A DNA stretch of 46,893 bases, taken from positions 1 through 46,893 of the forward strand of contig JAGANQ010000071.1 in NCBI GenBank assembly GCA_017624115.1. Direction: 5' to 3'. This DNA comes from Lachnospiraceae bacterium. GTDB taxonomy: Bacteria > Bacillota > Clostridia > Lachnospirales > Lachnospiraceae. The notes below the pieces were generated by a model that was not told the origin of the DNA, ran no database searches, and was given only the letters and a program-made list of their open reading frames with translations. Below are positions 36,021 through 45,314 of this stretch, piece by piece; positions within the stretch are counted from its first letter, which is position 1; the number at the start of each line of letters is the position of its first letter. Position numbers and translations under genes: made by a program.

Positions 36021-37820
36021 ATGGCACAGAGCAGATTAATCGGAGGATACCCGGTAATCGGTATCCGCCCAACGATTGACGGAAGAAGAGGACCTTTAAA
36101 GGTTCGTGAAAGTCTGGAAAATCAGACTATGGGGATGGCTTTAGCGGCTAAGAAGCTTTTTGAGGAAAATATTAGGTATTCCAATGGAGAACCCGTAAAA
36201 GTTGTTATTGCGGATACCACAATCGGCCGGGTTGCGGAAGCGGCAGCATGCGAGGAGAAATTCAGAAGAGAAGGTGTAGCAATTACCCTTACCGTTACAC
36301 CTTGTTGGTGTTACGGTTCTGAAACTATGGATACAGATCCTACAACGATTAAAGGTGTTTGGGGATTGAATGCAACGGAGAGACCCGGTGCAGTTTATCT
36401 TGCCTCTGTTCTTGCTACGCATGCACAGAAAGGTTTGCCTGCATTTGGAATCTACGGACATGATGTAGTAGATGCGGACGATGCTGCTATCGGTGAAGAT
36501 ATCAAAGAAAAACTATTGAGATTTGGTCGGGCATCAGTTGCGGCGGCTACAATGAGAGGAAAATCATACCTGCAAATCGGTTCCATCTGTATGGGTATCG
36601 GCGGCTCTATTATTGATTCCGATTTTTTGGAATCATATCTTGGTCTGCGTGTAGAGTCTGTGGATGAAGTAGAAATTATCCGCCGCATGTCCGAGGGCAT
36701 CTATGATGAGTCAGAGTATCAGAAAGCCCTTGCCTGGGCAAAAGAAAAGTGTATTATAGGCTTTGACAAGAATCCTGAATTTGTAAAAAAGAGTGATGCT
36801 GTTAAAGAAGAGCAGTTTGAATTCGTTGTAAAGATGGCTGTTATCATCAAGGATTTGATGAATGGCAATAAGAATCTTCCTAAAGGCTGTGAGGAAGAAA
36901 TGGTTGGACACAATGCCATTGCGGCTGGTTTTCAGGGTCAACGCCAGTGGACAGATTTTTATCCCAACGGAGACTTTGCAGAAGCAATATTGAATACCTC
37001 ATTTGATTGGAACGGTGCAAGAGAACCCTATATCCTTGCAACAGAAAATGATGTACTGAACGGTATCGGTATGCTGTTTATGAAGCTGCTCACCAACAAG
37101 GCACAGATGTTTGCAGATGTGCGTACCTATTGGAGCGGCGATGCAATCAAGAGAGTTACCGGATACGAAATCGAAGGTTATGCAAAGGAAGCTGACGGTG
37201 TCATCCATCTGATTAACTCCGGTGCATGTTGTCTGGATGCCAACGCAGAAGCGAAAGATGCTGATGGCAATGCAGTCATAAAGCCATGGTATGAAGTGAC
37301 AGAAAAAGATATAGATGCAATTATGGCCGCAACTACCTGGAATCCTGCAGACAACGGATATTTCCGTGGGGGTGGTTATTCTTCCAGATTTGAAACCAAA
37401 GCAACCATGCCTGCAACTATGATTCGTCTAAACCTTGTTAAGGGCTTAGGTCCTGTAATGCAGATTGCAGAAGGCTGGACAATCGAACTTCCGGCAGATG
37501 TTTCGGATACGCTTTGGAAGAGGACAGATTATACCTGGCCATGTACCTGGTTTGCTCCCAGATGTGATGGAAAGGAAGGTTCTGCCTTTAAGACTGCATA
37601 TGAAGTGATGAATAACTGGGGAGCTAATCATGGCGCTATCAGTTACGGTCATATCGGTGCAGATTTGATTACCCTTTGTTCTATTTTGAGAATTCCGGTA
37701 TGTATGCACAATGTTCCACCAGAGGATATTTTCCGCCCAAAGGCCTGGGATGCTTTCGGCATGGATAAAGAAGCTGCAGATTATCGGGCATGTGCAGCTT
37801 ATGGTCCGTTTTATAAATAA
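36021..37820 (+). CDS. fucI: L-fucose isomerase
   Basis: This 599-residue cytoplasmic enzyme interconverts L-fucose and L-fuculose; E. coli FucI has 591 residues. Conserved stretches include [34 protein letters not shown] and [12 protein letters not shown]. The Mn-binding pair appears as E342 (ATENDVLN) and D366 (FADVRTYW), spaced 24 residues as in E. coli E337/D361, with the histidine near 537 in [16 protein letters not shown] ribosome site precedes the ATG. It is first in the operon with fucU and GH95. Confidence 0.95.
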   Translation: MAQSRLIGGYPVIGIRPTIDGRRGPLKVRESLENQTMGMALAAKKLFEENIRYSNGEPVKVVIADTTIGRVAEAAACEEKFRREGVAITLTVTPCWCYGSETMDTDPTTIKGVWGLNATERPGAVYLASVLATHAQKGLPAFGIYGHDVVDADDAAIGEDIKEKLLRFGRASVAAATMRGKSYLQIGSICMGIGGSIIDSDFLESYLGLRVESVDEVEIIRRMSEGIYDESEYQKALAWAKEKCIIGFDKNPEFVKKSDAVKEEQFEFVVKMAVIIKDLMNGNKNLPKGCEEEMVGHNAIAAGFQGQRQWTDFYPNGDFAEAILNTSFDWNGAREPYILATENDVLNGIGMLFMKLLTNKAQMFADVRTYWSGDAIKRVTGYEIEGYAKEADGVIHLINSGACCLDANAEAKDADGNAVIKPWYEVTEKDIDAIMAATTWNPADNGYFRGGGYSSRFETKATMPATMIRLNLVKGLGPVMQIAEGWTIELPADVSDTLWKRTDYTWPCTWFAPRCDGKEGSAFKTAYEVMNNWGANHGAISYGHIGADLITLCSILRIPVCMHNVPPEDIFRPKAWDAFGMDKEAADYRACAAYGPFYK

Positions 37821-37856
37821 CGAGAAGTGGATAGGATTTAATGGAGGGTACACAGT

Positions 37857-38294
37857 ATGTTAAAAGGAATTCCCAAAATATTATCACCGGAATTATTAAA
37901 GGTTTTGGCAGAGATGGGACATAGTGACTGTATTGTGCTTGCAGATGGAAATTTCCCGGCAGAATCTATGGGAAAGAATGCGATTGTAATCCGTTGTGAC
38001 GGACATGGTATTCCTGAACTTTTAGATGCCATTTTGCAGGTATTTCCGCTGGATACTTATGTTGAACATCCTGTCAATTTAATGGAAGTTATGGCAGGAG
38101 ATACGGTGGAAACACCTATTTGGAATACCTATAAAGAAATTATTAAAAAGTATGATAATCGAGGCGACGAGACAGTCGTCAGCATTGAGCGTTTTGCTTT
38201 CTATGAAAAAGCCAAAACAGCATATGCTATTATTGCAACAGGTGAATCAGCTTTATATGCAAATATTATGCTGCAAAAGGGTGTAGTGGTATGA
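37857..38294 (+). CDS. fucU: L-fucose mutarotase
   Basis: This 145-residue protein of the RbsD/FucU family anomerises alpha- and beta-L-fucose so that the isomerase can use both. The family start LKGIPKILSPELLKVLAEMGHSDCIVLADGNFP is clear, with the histidine of MGH and the aspartate of LADGNFP at the usual active-site places. The tail Y(A/E) region ANIMLQKGVV is typical. It follows fucI by 36 bases with GGAGG upstream. Confidence 0.92.
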   Translation: MLKGIPKILSPELLKVLAEMGHSDCIVLADGNFPAESMGKNAIVIRCDGHGIPELLDAILQVFPLDTYVEHPVNLMEVMAGDTVETPIWNTYKEIIKKYDNRGDETVVSIERFAFYEKAKTAYAIIATGESALYANIMLQKGVVV

Positions 38295-38326
38295 GAAATG
38301 AGAAAATATGACAAGTGGAGAAGAAT

Positions 38327-40723
38327 ATGTATAGAACAAACGGTACAGACAAACTATATTATACTAGTCAGGCAACAAAGTGGACGGAGGCTCTGCCTCT
38401 TGGAAACGGCAGACTTGGAGCCATGGTTTTTGGCATTGTGGACAAAGATAGAATACAAATCAATGAAGACACCATATGGTATGGAGGTCCCCAGAACAGA
38501 GTGAATCATTCTGCATATGAAAATCTGGAGAAGGTTCGCAGTCTAATCATGGACGGGGAGATTCAGCAGGCGGAGGAGTTGTTGCGTTATGCTTTTACCG
38601 GGAATCCTTTTAGCATGCGCCACTATCAGACGGGCGGAGATTTCTGGCTGCGCCCCAGAGAGACAGGTCCTGTTACAGATTATGAGCGTACATTATCTTT
38701 GCGGGATGCTGTGGCTCAGGTTAAATATAAGCAGGGAGAGGTTACCTACACCAGAACTTATTTTATCTCCCAAAAATTACAGACACTCATTGTGGAAGTG
38801 TCTGCAGACCGGGCGGGCGCAGTGAATGTGGACGGACAGATTACCAGGGAGAAAAAATATGACAGCGTGTCTGTAACGGATGATATTGTCATGCTGAAGG
38901 GTAATCTTGGAAAAGGTGGGTTGGATTTTGCCCTGGCTTATACTGCAACCTCAGAAGGAGGAACGGTTCAGGTAATCGGAGAAAATATTGTTGTAAGAAA
39001 TGCGGATAAGGCAAGGTTTTATATTGCGGAGGCAACCACCTTTCAGGAGTATCTGGATGATTTTATCGCTCATGATGCAGACTGTAATCCGGAAGGTGAG
39101 CGTCTGGCGGAGCTTGGTATGCAGGAGGTTGTCTGGCGCCGGAGACTGGCGGAGAGATTGATAGAGACACTGATTCAGGCGAAAAAGGTTCCTTACTGCC
39201 GGGCATTGGAGGAGCATATCAGCAATCACGGTGAGCTCTATAACAGAGTATGTTTGAGGTTAGAGCCTGCTGCCGGATGCAGCGTTATTAATGCAGTGCG
39301 AGAGCAGACAACAGATGCACGTCTGGCTGCAATCAAGCAGGGTGCAGACGATAATGAACTTATGACTTTATACTTTAATTATGGACGCTATCTGATGATT
39401 ACAGGAAGTCGTCCGGGCACCCTGCCTCTAAATCTTCAGGGTATATGGAATGACAAAATGCAGCCCCCGTGGGATTCCAAATATACCATTAATATCAACA
39501 CGGAGATGAACTATTGGCCAGCAGAGATCTGTAACCTGCCAGAATGTCACGAGCCCCTGTTCGACCTGCTTCGAAGAACAGTCAAACGAGGACAGAAGAC
39601 TGCATGGGAGATGTATCACTGCCGTGGCTTTGTGATTCACCACAACACGGATATCTGGGCAGATACAGCGCCTCAGGATATCTGGATGCCGGGCACCTAT
39701 TGGGTAATGGGTGGCGCATGGCTCTGTGCCCACATCTGGATGCATTATGAATATAACCAGGATATTAAATTCCTTGCCTCCATGTACGATGTGTTGGAGC
39801 AGGCAGTCCTTTTCTTCTGTGATTATATGTACGAAAAGGATGACAGAATACTGCTCTGTCCCTCTGTATCACCCGAAAACACCTATATTTTGCCCAATGG
39901 AAACAGTGGTTGTGTCTGCTACAATTCCACCATGGATATTATGATATTGCGTGAGCTGTTGCAAAATTTCATTGCGGCATCAGAATTGCTTAGCATGCCT
40001 GAAAACGTGGATGTATTGGAAACTATGAAGATCGAGAAGCCTGTGATTCAGGAAAATCTGGTGCAGAACGCATTGGAAATGTTGCCCAGGCTGCCAGAAC
40101 CCCGGATTGGAAAATACGGTCAGATTATGGAATGGGGGGAGGATTATGAGGAAAAGGACAAAGGACATCGTCATATCTCCCATCTCTATGGTCTCCATCC
40201 CGGCAGTGAAATTACGGTAGATGGAACTCCGGAGCTTGCTCAGGCTGCCCGGGTGACTCTGGAGCGCAGACTTGCTCACGGTGGCGGTTATACCGGATGG
40301 AGCTGTGCATGGCTGATTAATTTTTATGCAAAGCTGTGGGATGGTGAGAACGCATATAAGATGCTGAAAAAGCTTCTCTCCGAATCCACAGACAATAACC
40401 TTATGGATACCCATCCGGGCAAAAACGGCAGTGTATTCCAGATTGACGGCAATATGGGTGCCTGTGCAGCTATCATACATATGCTGATTCAGAGCAATGC
40501 CCAGAGAGTGATTCTTCTGCCATCCTGTCCCGAAGTGTGGAATACCGGAAGCCTGCAGGGTGTAAAGGTAGTGGGAAACGCCCTGTTTGACTTTGCCTGG
40601 AAGGATTGCCTTATTGTCTCCTGTAGGATTCATGCTGCTTCCGATTGGAAAAAGGAGATTCATTACAACGGAAAGCGGGTCTCTGTAACCCTTAAGGCGG
40701 GAGAGTGCTTTACATTAGTATAA
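38327..40723 (+). CDS. GH95-family alpha-L-fucosidase
   Basis: This is a glycoside hydrolase of 798 residues from the ATG at 38327, preceded by GGAG 6 bases upstream; the GTG at 38315 is less likely. The N-terminal beta domain begins WTEALPLGNGRLGAMVFG. The (alpha/alpha)6 catalytic domain has RPGTLPLNLQGIWND, INTEMNYWPAE, VIHHNTDIWADTAPQD and CPSVSPENTY, the last two matching the asparagine and general-acid glutamate regions of GH95. The family removes terminal alpha-1,2-L-fucose (as in 2'-fucosyllactose or H antigen) or, in some members, alpha-galactose. No signal peptide is present, so it should act inside the cell on imported oligosaccharides. The context with fucI-fucU supports fucose as product. 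Confidence 0.92.
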   Translation: MYRTNGTDKLYYTSQATKWTEALPLGNGRLGAMVFGIVDKDRIQINEDTIWYGGPQNRVNHSAYENLEKVRSLIMDGEIQQAEELLRYAFTGNPFSMRHYQTGGDFWLRPRETGPVTDYERTLSLRDAVAQVKYKQGEVTYTRTYFISQKLQTLIVEVSADRAGAVNVDGQITREKKYDSVSVTDDIVMLKGNLGKGGLDFALAYTATSEGGTVQVIGENIVVRNADKARFYIAEATTFQEYLDDFIAHDADCNPEGERLAELGMQEVVWRRRLAERLIETLIQAKKVPYCRALEEHISNHGELYNRVCLRLEPAAGCSVINAVREQTTDARLAAIKQGADDNELMTLYFNYGRYLMITGSRPGTLPLNLQGIWNDKMQPPWDSKYTININTEMNYWPAEICNLPECHEPLFDLLRRTVKRGQKTAWEMYHCRGFVIHHNTDIWADTAPQDIWMPGTYWVMGGAWLCAHIWMHYEYNQDIKFLASMYDVLEQAVLFFCDYMYEKDDRILLCPSVSPENTYILPNGNSGCVCYNSTMDIMILRELLQNFIAASELLSMPENVDVLETMKIEKPVIQENLVQNALEMLPRLPEPRIGKYGQIMEWGEDYEEKDKGHRHISHLYGLHPGSEITVDGTPELAQAARVTLERRLAHGGGYTGWSCAWLINFYAKLWDGENAYKMLKKLLSESTDNNLMDTHPGKNGSVFQIDGNMGACAAIIHMLIQSNAQRVILLPSCPEVWNTGSLQGVKVVGNALFDFAWKDCLIVSCRIHAASDWKKEIHYNGKRVSVTLKAGECFTLV

Positions 40724-40779
40724 AGTTACAAACAAAATAGAATCGAAGAAAGGAACAATCAGAGTTGGAGCCGTTGCTT

Positions 40780-40811
40780 ACACTCATGCTCAGGTGACAG
40801 AGCATGAGTGT
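40780..40811 (+). repeat. Perfect 12-bp inverted repeat with an 8-base loop
   Basis: ACACTCATGCTC (40780-40791) and its exact complement (40800-40811) flank AGGTGACA. It may be the terminator of the fuc operon, though the following T tract (ATTTCGTTTT) is interrupted. The loop contains the ribosome site, and the right stem the ATG, of the Gfo/Idh/MocA remnant at 40804. Confidence 0.6.
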
Positions 40812-40860
40812 ATTTCGTTTTGCAATTATGGGGGCTGGTGGAATTGCCGGGAAAGTTTGA
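40804..40860 (+). pseudogene. Remnant of a Gfo/Idh/MocA-family oxidoreductase (5' end only)
   Basis: An 18-codon ORF reads MSVFRFAIMGAGGIAGKV and stops. This is the typical first strand and glycine-rich NAD-binding turn of Gfo/Idh/MocA dehydrogenases (FAIMGAGGIAGKF). It keeps a ribosome site (AGGTGA, 6 bases before the ATG). Nothing after the stop continues the family in any frame. Just upstream, a frame ending in TGA at 40795-40797 (ELEPLLTLMLR) looks like the tail of another lost gene. I read this as a deletion scar at the end of the fuc operon. The short match leaves room for chance. Confidence 0.45.
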
Positions 40861-40952
40861 TAAATATCGTATTATTCTTTAGAGGTCTTTTCAAGAAGCT
40901 TTCCATATGGTACACTTATAGCGGGATGAATTACGCAGAAATGAGGCTGACT

Positions 40953-41900
40953 ATGAACTATATTATATTTGACCTGGAGTGGAATCAGTCACCGGACGGA
41001 AAAGAATTTGAAAATCCGCTGCTTCCATTTGAAATTATAGAAATCGGTGCACAAAAGTTAGATGAGCAGTTTGAACTCTGCGGAACCTTCCACGCCATCG
41101 CCAGACCAGTTGTGTACACTACCCTGCATTCCCATACACAGGAGGTCATCGGTCTCACGGAAAATGAATTGGAAAAGGGCGAAAGCTTTGATAAAATATG
41201 CCGTGACTTTCTGGACTTTTGCGGAGAAGATTATGCTTTTGCTACCTGGGGTTCTATGGACTTGACAGAGCTGCAGCGCAATATGCGCTACTTTGGCGTC
41301 GATAATCCATTCCCAAAGCCCCTCTTTTATTATGATGTACAGAAGCTGTTCAGTCTCGCATATGAGGACGGAAAGACGCGGCGCTCGCTGGAGCACGCTG
41401 TTGAAGCGCTAAGCCTTCCTCTTTCTGCTCCCTTTCACCGCGCGCACAATGACGCTTTTTACACCGCGCAGATATTAAAACAGCTCGACCCTGCATTGAT
41501 AAAGGCTGCGTTTTCCGTAGATTATTATCATACCCCCAAATCAAAGAAAGACGAGCTTCACCTGCATTATCCTGATTACTATAAATATGTATCGCGCGAA
41601 TTTAACAGTAAAGAAGAAGCCATGGCAGACAAAACTGTGACCGCCATCCGGTGCACTGTCTGCAATAAAGCGCTGCGCAAAAAGGTACGCTGGTTCTCCG
41701 GCACCAGCCGCATTTATTATGCTCTGGCAGAGTGCCCGGAGCATGGTTATGTAAAAGGTAAAATCCGTATGAAAAAAAATGATGACGGATATCTCTTTGC
41801 CATCAAGACGGTAAAATTAACTACCGAGGAAGGCGCGGAAAAAATCCGTCATGCACTGGAGGAAATGCGCCGCAAACGCAAGGAGCGCAATAAAGCCTGA
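40953..41900 (+). CDS. DEDDh 3'-5' exonuclease with C-terminal zinc-finger-like segment
   Basis: Counting from the ATG at 40953 (GAGG 6 bases upstream) gives 315 residues. The N-terminal exonuclease fold has D7 and E9 (FDLEWN), D103 (WGSMD) and the H162/D167 pair (HRAHND), the DEDDh set found in KapD, DnaQ and oligoribonuclease-type enzymes. Residues 230-270 add C234, C237, C261 and H264 (CTVC, CPEH), a likely zinc site that most KapD-like proteins lack, and the tail is strongly basic. It probably trims RNA or single-stranded DNA; the substrate is unknown. An in-frame upstream extension to 40794 lies over the remnant region and is not used. Confidence 0.82.
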   Translation: MNYIIFDLEWNQSPDGKEFENPLLPFEIIEIGAQKLDEQFELCGTFHAIARPVVYTTLHSHTQEVIGLTENELEKGESFDKICRDFLDFCGEDYAFATWGSMDLTELQRNMRYFGVDNPFPKPLFYYDVQKLFSLAYEDGKTRRSLEHAVEALSLPLSAPFHRAHNDAFYTAQILKQLDPALIKAAFSVDYYHTPKSKKDELHLHYPDYYKYVSREFNSKEEAMADKTVTAIRCTVCNKALRKKVRWFSGTSRIYYALAECPEHGYVKGKIRMKKNDDGYLFAIKTVKLTTEEGAEKIRHALEEMRRKRKERNKA

Positions 41901-41911
41901 TTACTCTGTGT

Positions 41912-43405
41912 TTACCACAATTTTCTTGTCGGATAATACTTCCTTTTTCTTCTTTTCTTTTCTGCCATACGCATCTGCCTCTTTTGCCGGTGGATGCGTT
42001 TCCATCTTTCTCTCTGCTGACGGGTAGTATACCACAGGTACCCCATACCAAGCACTGCAGATAATGTAAGCACTACTGCTGCAACATGCCATATATTCAC
42101 TGTTACATATTCCTTTTCCTGTGTTATTTCTGATGCCGGACTTATCTCCTCCCCATCCTTCCTGCTCCCCATTGATTCAAATTCTGGCTTTCCGGATGTT
42201 TCTGCAAAAGAAAATGTCTTCTGTGCTGAGGATACTACATCAAGCGTTGTCTGTCCCACAAAATGCCCATGCCAGGTATAAATAATATCCGCCATAACAT
42301 TTGCATCCTCTCCGCTCTCACCATTACGAAACTTTACTTCTGCCTCAGCCTCCGCAAAATCTGCGCCTGTTGGCAGCACCACGATTCCATCCTTATTCAG
42401 GCTAATCTGAGGATAAGAACTTTCAAATATAGAATTTGCCGCCTCAAAAAATCCACTGCCCGGCAGGCTGAATTTCGTCTCATTCTCCGATATGTTGAGC
42501 TTTGTAAAATTTTCAAAGCCATAATTCAGCAGCGCAGTACTGTCATTATAAATATGAGTGGAATCCGACTTCATCACAACGCAGATAAGCGTCATCCCGT
42601 TTCTCTCGGCAAATGTTACAAGCGTATTTCCCGCCACCGACGTATATCCCGTCTTTCCGCCAAAGCAGCCATCATAATGCTTGGATCCGCTTATGAGCAG
42701 CGGATGAAATGTATTCACGGGACGCTGTTCCGGCTGCAGATTGGTTGCTGGAATCATATAAGAGGTTGTTGAATCAATCTTTACAAATGTTTCATTAAAT
42801 ACTGCCGCCCTGGATATCATCGCCATGTCATAACAGGTCGTATAGTGGTTTTCATCCGGCAGACCATTTGTATTGTTAAAATGGGTATTGACTGCACCCA
42901 GCTCCTTCGCCCGCTCATTCATCAGATTTACAAAACTATCCATGCTGCCGCTGACATGCTCGCCAAGCGCATTCGCCACTTCATTTGCAGAAGCCAGCAA
43001 AAGCCCATACAGACAGTTCTCCACACTGAGAAATTCTCCCGGTGTAATCGCAATATGGCTGGAATCTCTCGGAACAGAAAATACTGCCTCATGCGAAAAT
43101 TCCACCATCTCGTTCATGGCACAATTCTCAATTGCCAGTATGGCCGTCATAATTTTCGTGATACTGGCAGGATATGCCTGCTCGTTCATATTCTTATCAT
43201 ACAGGACGGTTCCTGTCTCTGCTTCCATGACAACCGCACAGCCGCTGAATATGTCCGGTCCCGCAGGCCAGCCCTCTATCGTATCCGAGGTCGTAATAAC
43301 CGGATACCCTGTGGTCTCCCCTTCCGTTGCCATAGCAGGAAATGCACTGGAAATAAACATTGAAAAAATAAGATATATCGCAAAAAAACGAATGTGACGC
43401 TTCAT
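41912..43405 (-). CDS. D-alanyl-D-alanine carboxypeptidase (peptidase S11)
   Basis: This 497-residue secreted, membrane-anchored enzyme trims the terminal D-Ala of peptidoglycan stem peptides. The signal peptide is FFAIYLIFSMFISSAFPAMA. The three penicillin-binding motifs are S81-I-T-K84, S139-A-N141 and K251-T-G253. A C-terminal beta domain follows, then a membrane helix (about 437-460) and a 36-residue, very basic cytoplasmic tail. DacF/DacA relatives usually end in an amphipathic anchor instead. GGAG lies 5 bases before the ATG. It converges with the exonuclease gene, leaving 11 bases. Confidence 0.92.
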   Translation of the reverse strand: MKRHIRFFAIYLIFSMFISSAFPAMATEGETTGYPVITTSDTIEGWPAGPDIFSGCAVVMEAETGTVLYDKNMNEQAYPASITKIMTAILAIENCAMNEMVEFSHEAVFSVPRDSSHIAITPGEFLSVENCLYGLLLASANEVANALGEHVSGSMDSFVNLMNERAKELGAVNTHFNNTNGLPDENHYTTCYDMAMISRAAVFNETFVKIDSTTSYMIPATNLQPEQRPVNTFHPLLISGSKHYDGCFGGKTGYTSVAGNTLVTFAERNGMTLICVVMKSDSTHIYNDSTALLNYGFENFTKLNISENETKFSLPGSGFFEAANSIFESSYPQISLNKDGIVVLPTGADFAEAEAEVKFRNGESGEDANVMADIIYTWHGHFVGQTTLDVVSSAQKTFSFAETSGKPEFESMGSRKDGEEISPASEITQEKEYVTVNIWHVAAVVLTLSAVLGMGYLWYTTRQQRERWKRIHRQKRQMRMAEKKRRKRKYYPTRKLW

Positions 43406-43487
43406 ACATGCTCCTTTTTTAGGTTTCTCCTTTGATTATAGTGTATTTTCCTGAATTGGACAACTGTTTTCTGTACAAAGACAGACA

Positions 43488-43521
43488 GAGGGCACCCTTA
43501 TGTCTCGTCGGGCGCCCTCTG
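43488..43521 (-). terminator. Hairpin after the choline-binding-repeat gene
   Basis: An AGAGGGC(A/G)CCC repeat at 43488-43498 pairs with its complement at 43511-43521, one mismatch, around a 12-base loop. It lies about 85 bases past the stop of the 43607 gene. It has only a weak U-rich tail. Confidence 0.5.
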
Positions 43522-43606
43522 CATATTATTTATTATCTATTATCAAATCGGTTTGTGCATTTATGAACGTATGAAATTAGGAGAGTTACTTTGTAATTCT
43601 GTAAGT

Positions 43607-45043
43607 TTAGTTCTTGTAATAGAAAATTGTTACGTTCTCTACGCCTGTTGTGTCAGAGTAGTTAAGACCTGTAGAAATATACTTCTTAGATCCTGCTGCT
43701 ACAGTTCTTGTTGCAGCTACATCATCATATGCAACACCCTTGTTGTCAAAGATTGCGTATGCCTTAAACTCGTTCTCTGCACCTGTTGCTGTCTGGGAGA
43801 AAGTATAGCTTCCGTCTGCTACTGTTACATATCCAATCTGTAATGCGTGAGAAGTTACACAATCACCGTACTTATCTACATAATAGGTATTCTCATCCTT
43901 CTCTACGAATGCTCCCTTAACCAGAGCACCCTTTAATTTGGAAATATCCTTGCTTGTATAAGCTGTGACAGCAAAGCTGTCTGTATCAAAGCAGTTTACG
44001 CCTGCATCTGCTGCATCTGCATAGTATCTTCCGTTTACAAATGTCTTAGCCTTTGCTCTTCCATTGTCATCAAACAGAATATCCACATTGCTGCCAGTGT
44101 ACTTGCTTACCTTATTTGGTGTTGCAAGACCCCACTCATCACGGGTCTCTACTAACACGGAATCCTTACTTACGGATGTTACACCTGTAGCCATCACACC
44201 ATTCTTGTCTACATAGAAGAAGTTGGAGGTTGTATCTGCTGCTGCACCGTTATTAAATAATGTATCAACAATCAGAGTGCCTACAGAATTGCCGCTTGCC
44301 AGATTTAACTCAGACTTAAAGCAATACCACTCGCCGTCAATCTTCTTCCAGCCAAAACGGTTGTCTGCAGAGTCTACATCGAACTTCTTGCCGTTAGACT
44401 CATAGTAATACCAGGTTCTGCTGTCCTTGTTCGGAGCCAGAATACTCTGATTATTATAGTTCTGCGCCCAGCCTACCATCATCGCACCGTTCTCATCAAA
44501 ACCGTAACGCGCGTTGTTGATTTCATGGTCGAAGTCACCAGCTACCATTACAATATCATCAAAATAGTACCATAAGCCGGACTCTGCCTGTAACCACTCA
44601 TCATCTGCTGCCGTTCCGTTTTCATGGAAATATAACCATACTTTCTCATAGGATTCTTCTGCAGACTTGAATACCGGGTTCTGAATATCGCTTACTGCTT
44701 CATTTACGTCAATATCGTAGTTGTATAAGATATCGCTGTCGTTTTCAAAGCTGTACCAGCCTGTCGCCATAGCACCTGTCGGGTTAAGGTAGTAGGTCTC
44801 GCCGGAGATGTATACCAGCTCATCCTGTGCCATCAAGCCGGAACGGTCAAAATAATACCATACATTGTTGATAAGCTTCCAGCCTGTCGCCTTCTGTCCG
44901 TCCTCGTAGTAATACCAGCCTTCTGTATCATTTCCCTGCCAGCCGTCCTGATTTGTATTGGCTGCCATTGCCATGCTGGCAGATGCGGCAAACATAGCAG
45001 TTGCTAAAAGTACACCCTTGAGGTTTTTGCCTTTTAATCTCAT
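43607..45043 (-). CDS. Secreted cell-wall-binding (choline-binding-type) repeat protein
   Basis: This is a 478-residue protein from the ATG at 45043, which has AGGAGG 6 bases upstream; an upstream start at 45118 is unlikely. The signal peptide is KGVLLATAMFAASASMAMA. The mature part is built of aromatic-glycine repeats of the CW_binding_1 type (GWYYYEDGQKATGWKLI, WYYFDRSGLMAQ, TYYLNPTGAMATGWY, WYYFDDIVMVAG, WYYYESNGKKF), which bind choline or teichoic acid. Repeats become irregular toward the C-terminus, and no catalytic domain is seen. It could be a surface structural or adhesive protein. A strong promoter at 45090-45118 and single-gene layout suggest high expression. Confidence 0.85.
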   Translation of the reverse strand: MRLKGKNLKGVLLATAMFAASASMAMAANTNQDGWQGNDTEGWYYYEDGQKATGWKLINNVWYYFDRSGLMAQDELVYISGETYYLNPTGAMATGWYSFENDSDILYNYDIDVNEAVSDIQNPVFKSAEESYEKVWLYFHENGTAADDEWLQAESGLWYYFDDIVMVAGDFDHEINNARYGFDENGAMMVGWAQNYNNQSILAPNKDSRTWYYYESNGKKFDVDSADNRFGWKKIDGEWYCFKSELNLASGNSVGTLIVDTLFNNGAAADTTSNFFYVDKNGVMATGVTSVSKDSVLVETRDEWGLATPNKVSKYTGSNVDILFDDNGRAKAKTFVNGRYYADAADAGVNCFDTDSFAVTAYTSKDISKLKGALVKGAFVEKDENTYYVDKYGDCVTSHALQIGYVTVADGSYTFSQTATGAENEFKAYAIFDNKGVAYDDVAATRTVAAGSKKYISTGLNYSDTTGVENVTIFYYKN

Positions 45044-45089
45044 GTTGTTTCCTCCTGAAATGTTTTCTTGTTTCGTTGTTACATGCGAT

Positions 45090-45118
45090 AGTATACGGAA
45101 AATTATTCGCGTATTCAA
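45090..45118 (-). promoter_or_regulatory. Strong sigma-A promoter of the choline-binding-repeat gene
   Basis: On the minus strand TTGAAT (45113-45118), a 17-base spacer and TATACT (45090-45095) lie about 45 bases before the start codon. The other bases of 45119-45269 are AT-rich and show no gene. Confidence 0.65.
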
Positions 45119-45269
45119 GAAAGTTTCCCTTACAAATCCTTAATTGACAGATATTTTTTCTTATTAAATTATTACACAGTAATATTTCCGTATAATTTTT
45201 GTTTAAAACAAAACATTTCCCTTAATTGACGTAATATAAATGATAGAATATTGGATTTATATACCAATT

Positions 45270-45304
45270 CTGGCATGACCGAGCCACAAGCCCAGCCATG
45301 CCAG
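45270..45304 (-). terminator. Hairpin after the glycosidase gene
   Basis: CTGGCATG (45270-45277) and CATGCCAG (45297-45304) form a perfect 8-bp stem, with a GC-rich interior that could pair further, 10 bases past the stop of the 45315 gene. There is no clear T run. Confidence 0.45.
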
Positions 45305-45314
45305 CTAAAATTAT

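Noticed and set aside
39980..40663. 227-codon minus-strand ORF opposite the fucosidase gene
   Set aside because: It lies wholly inside the well-supported GH95 gene and shows no family features or ribosome site; an antisense shadow.
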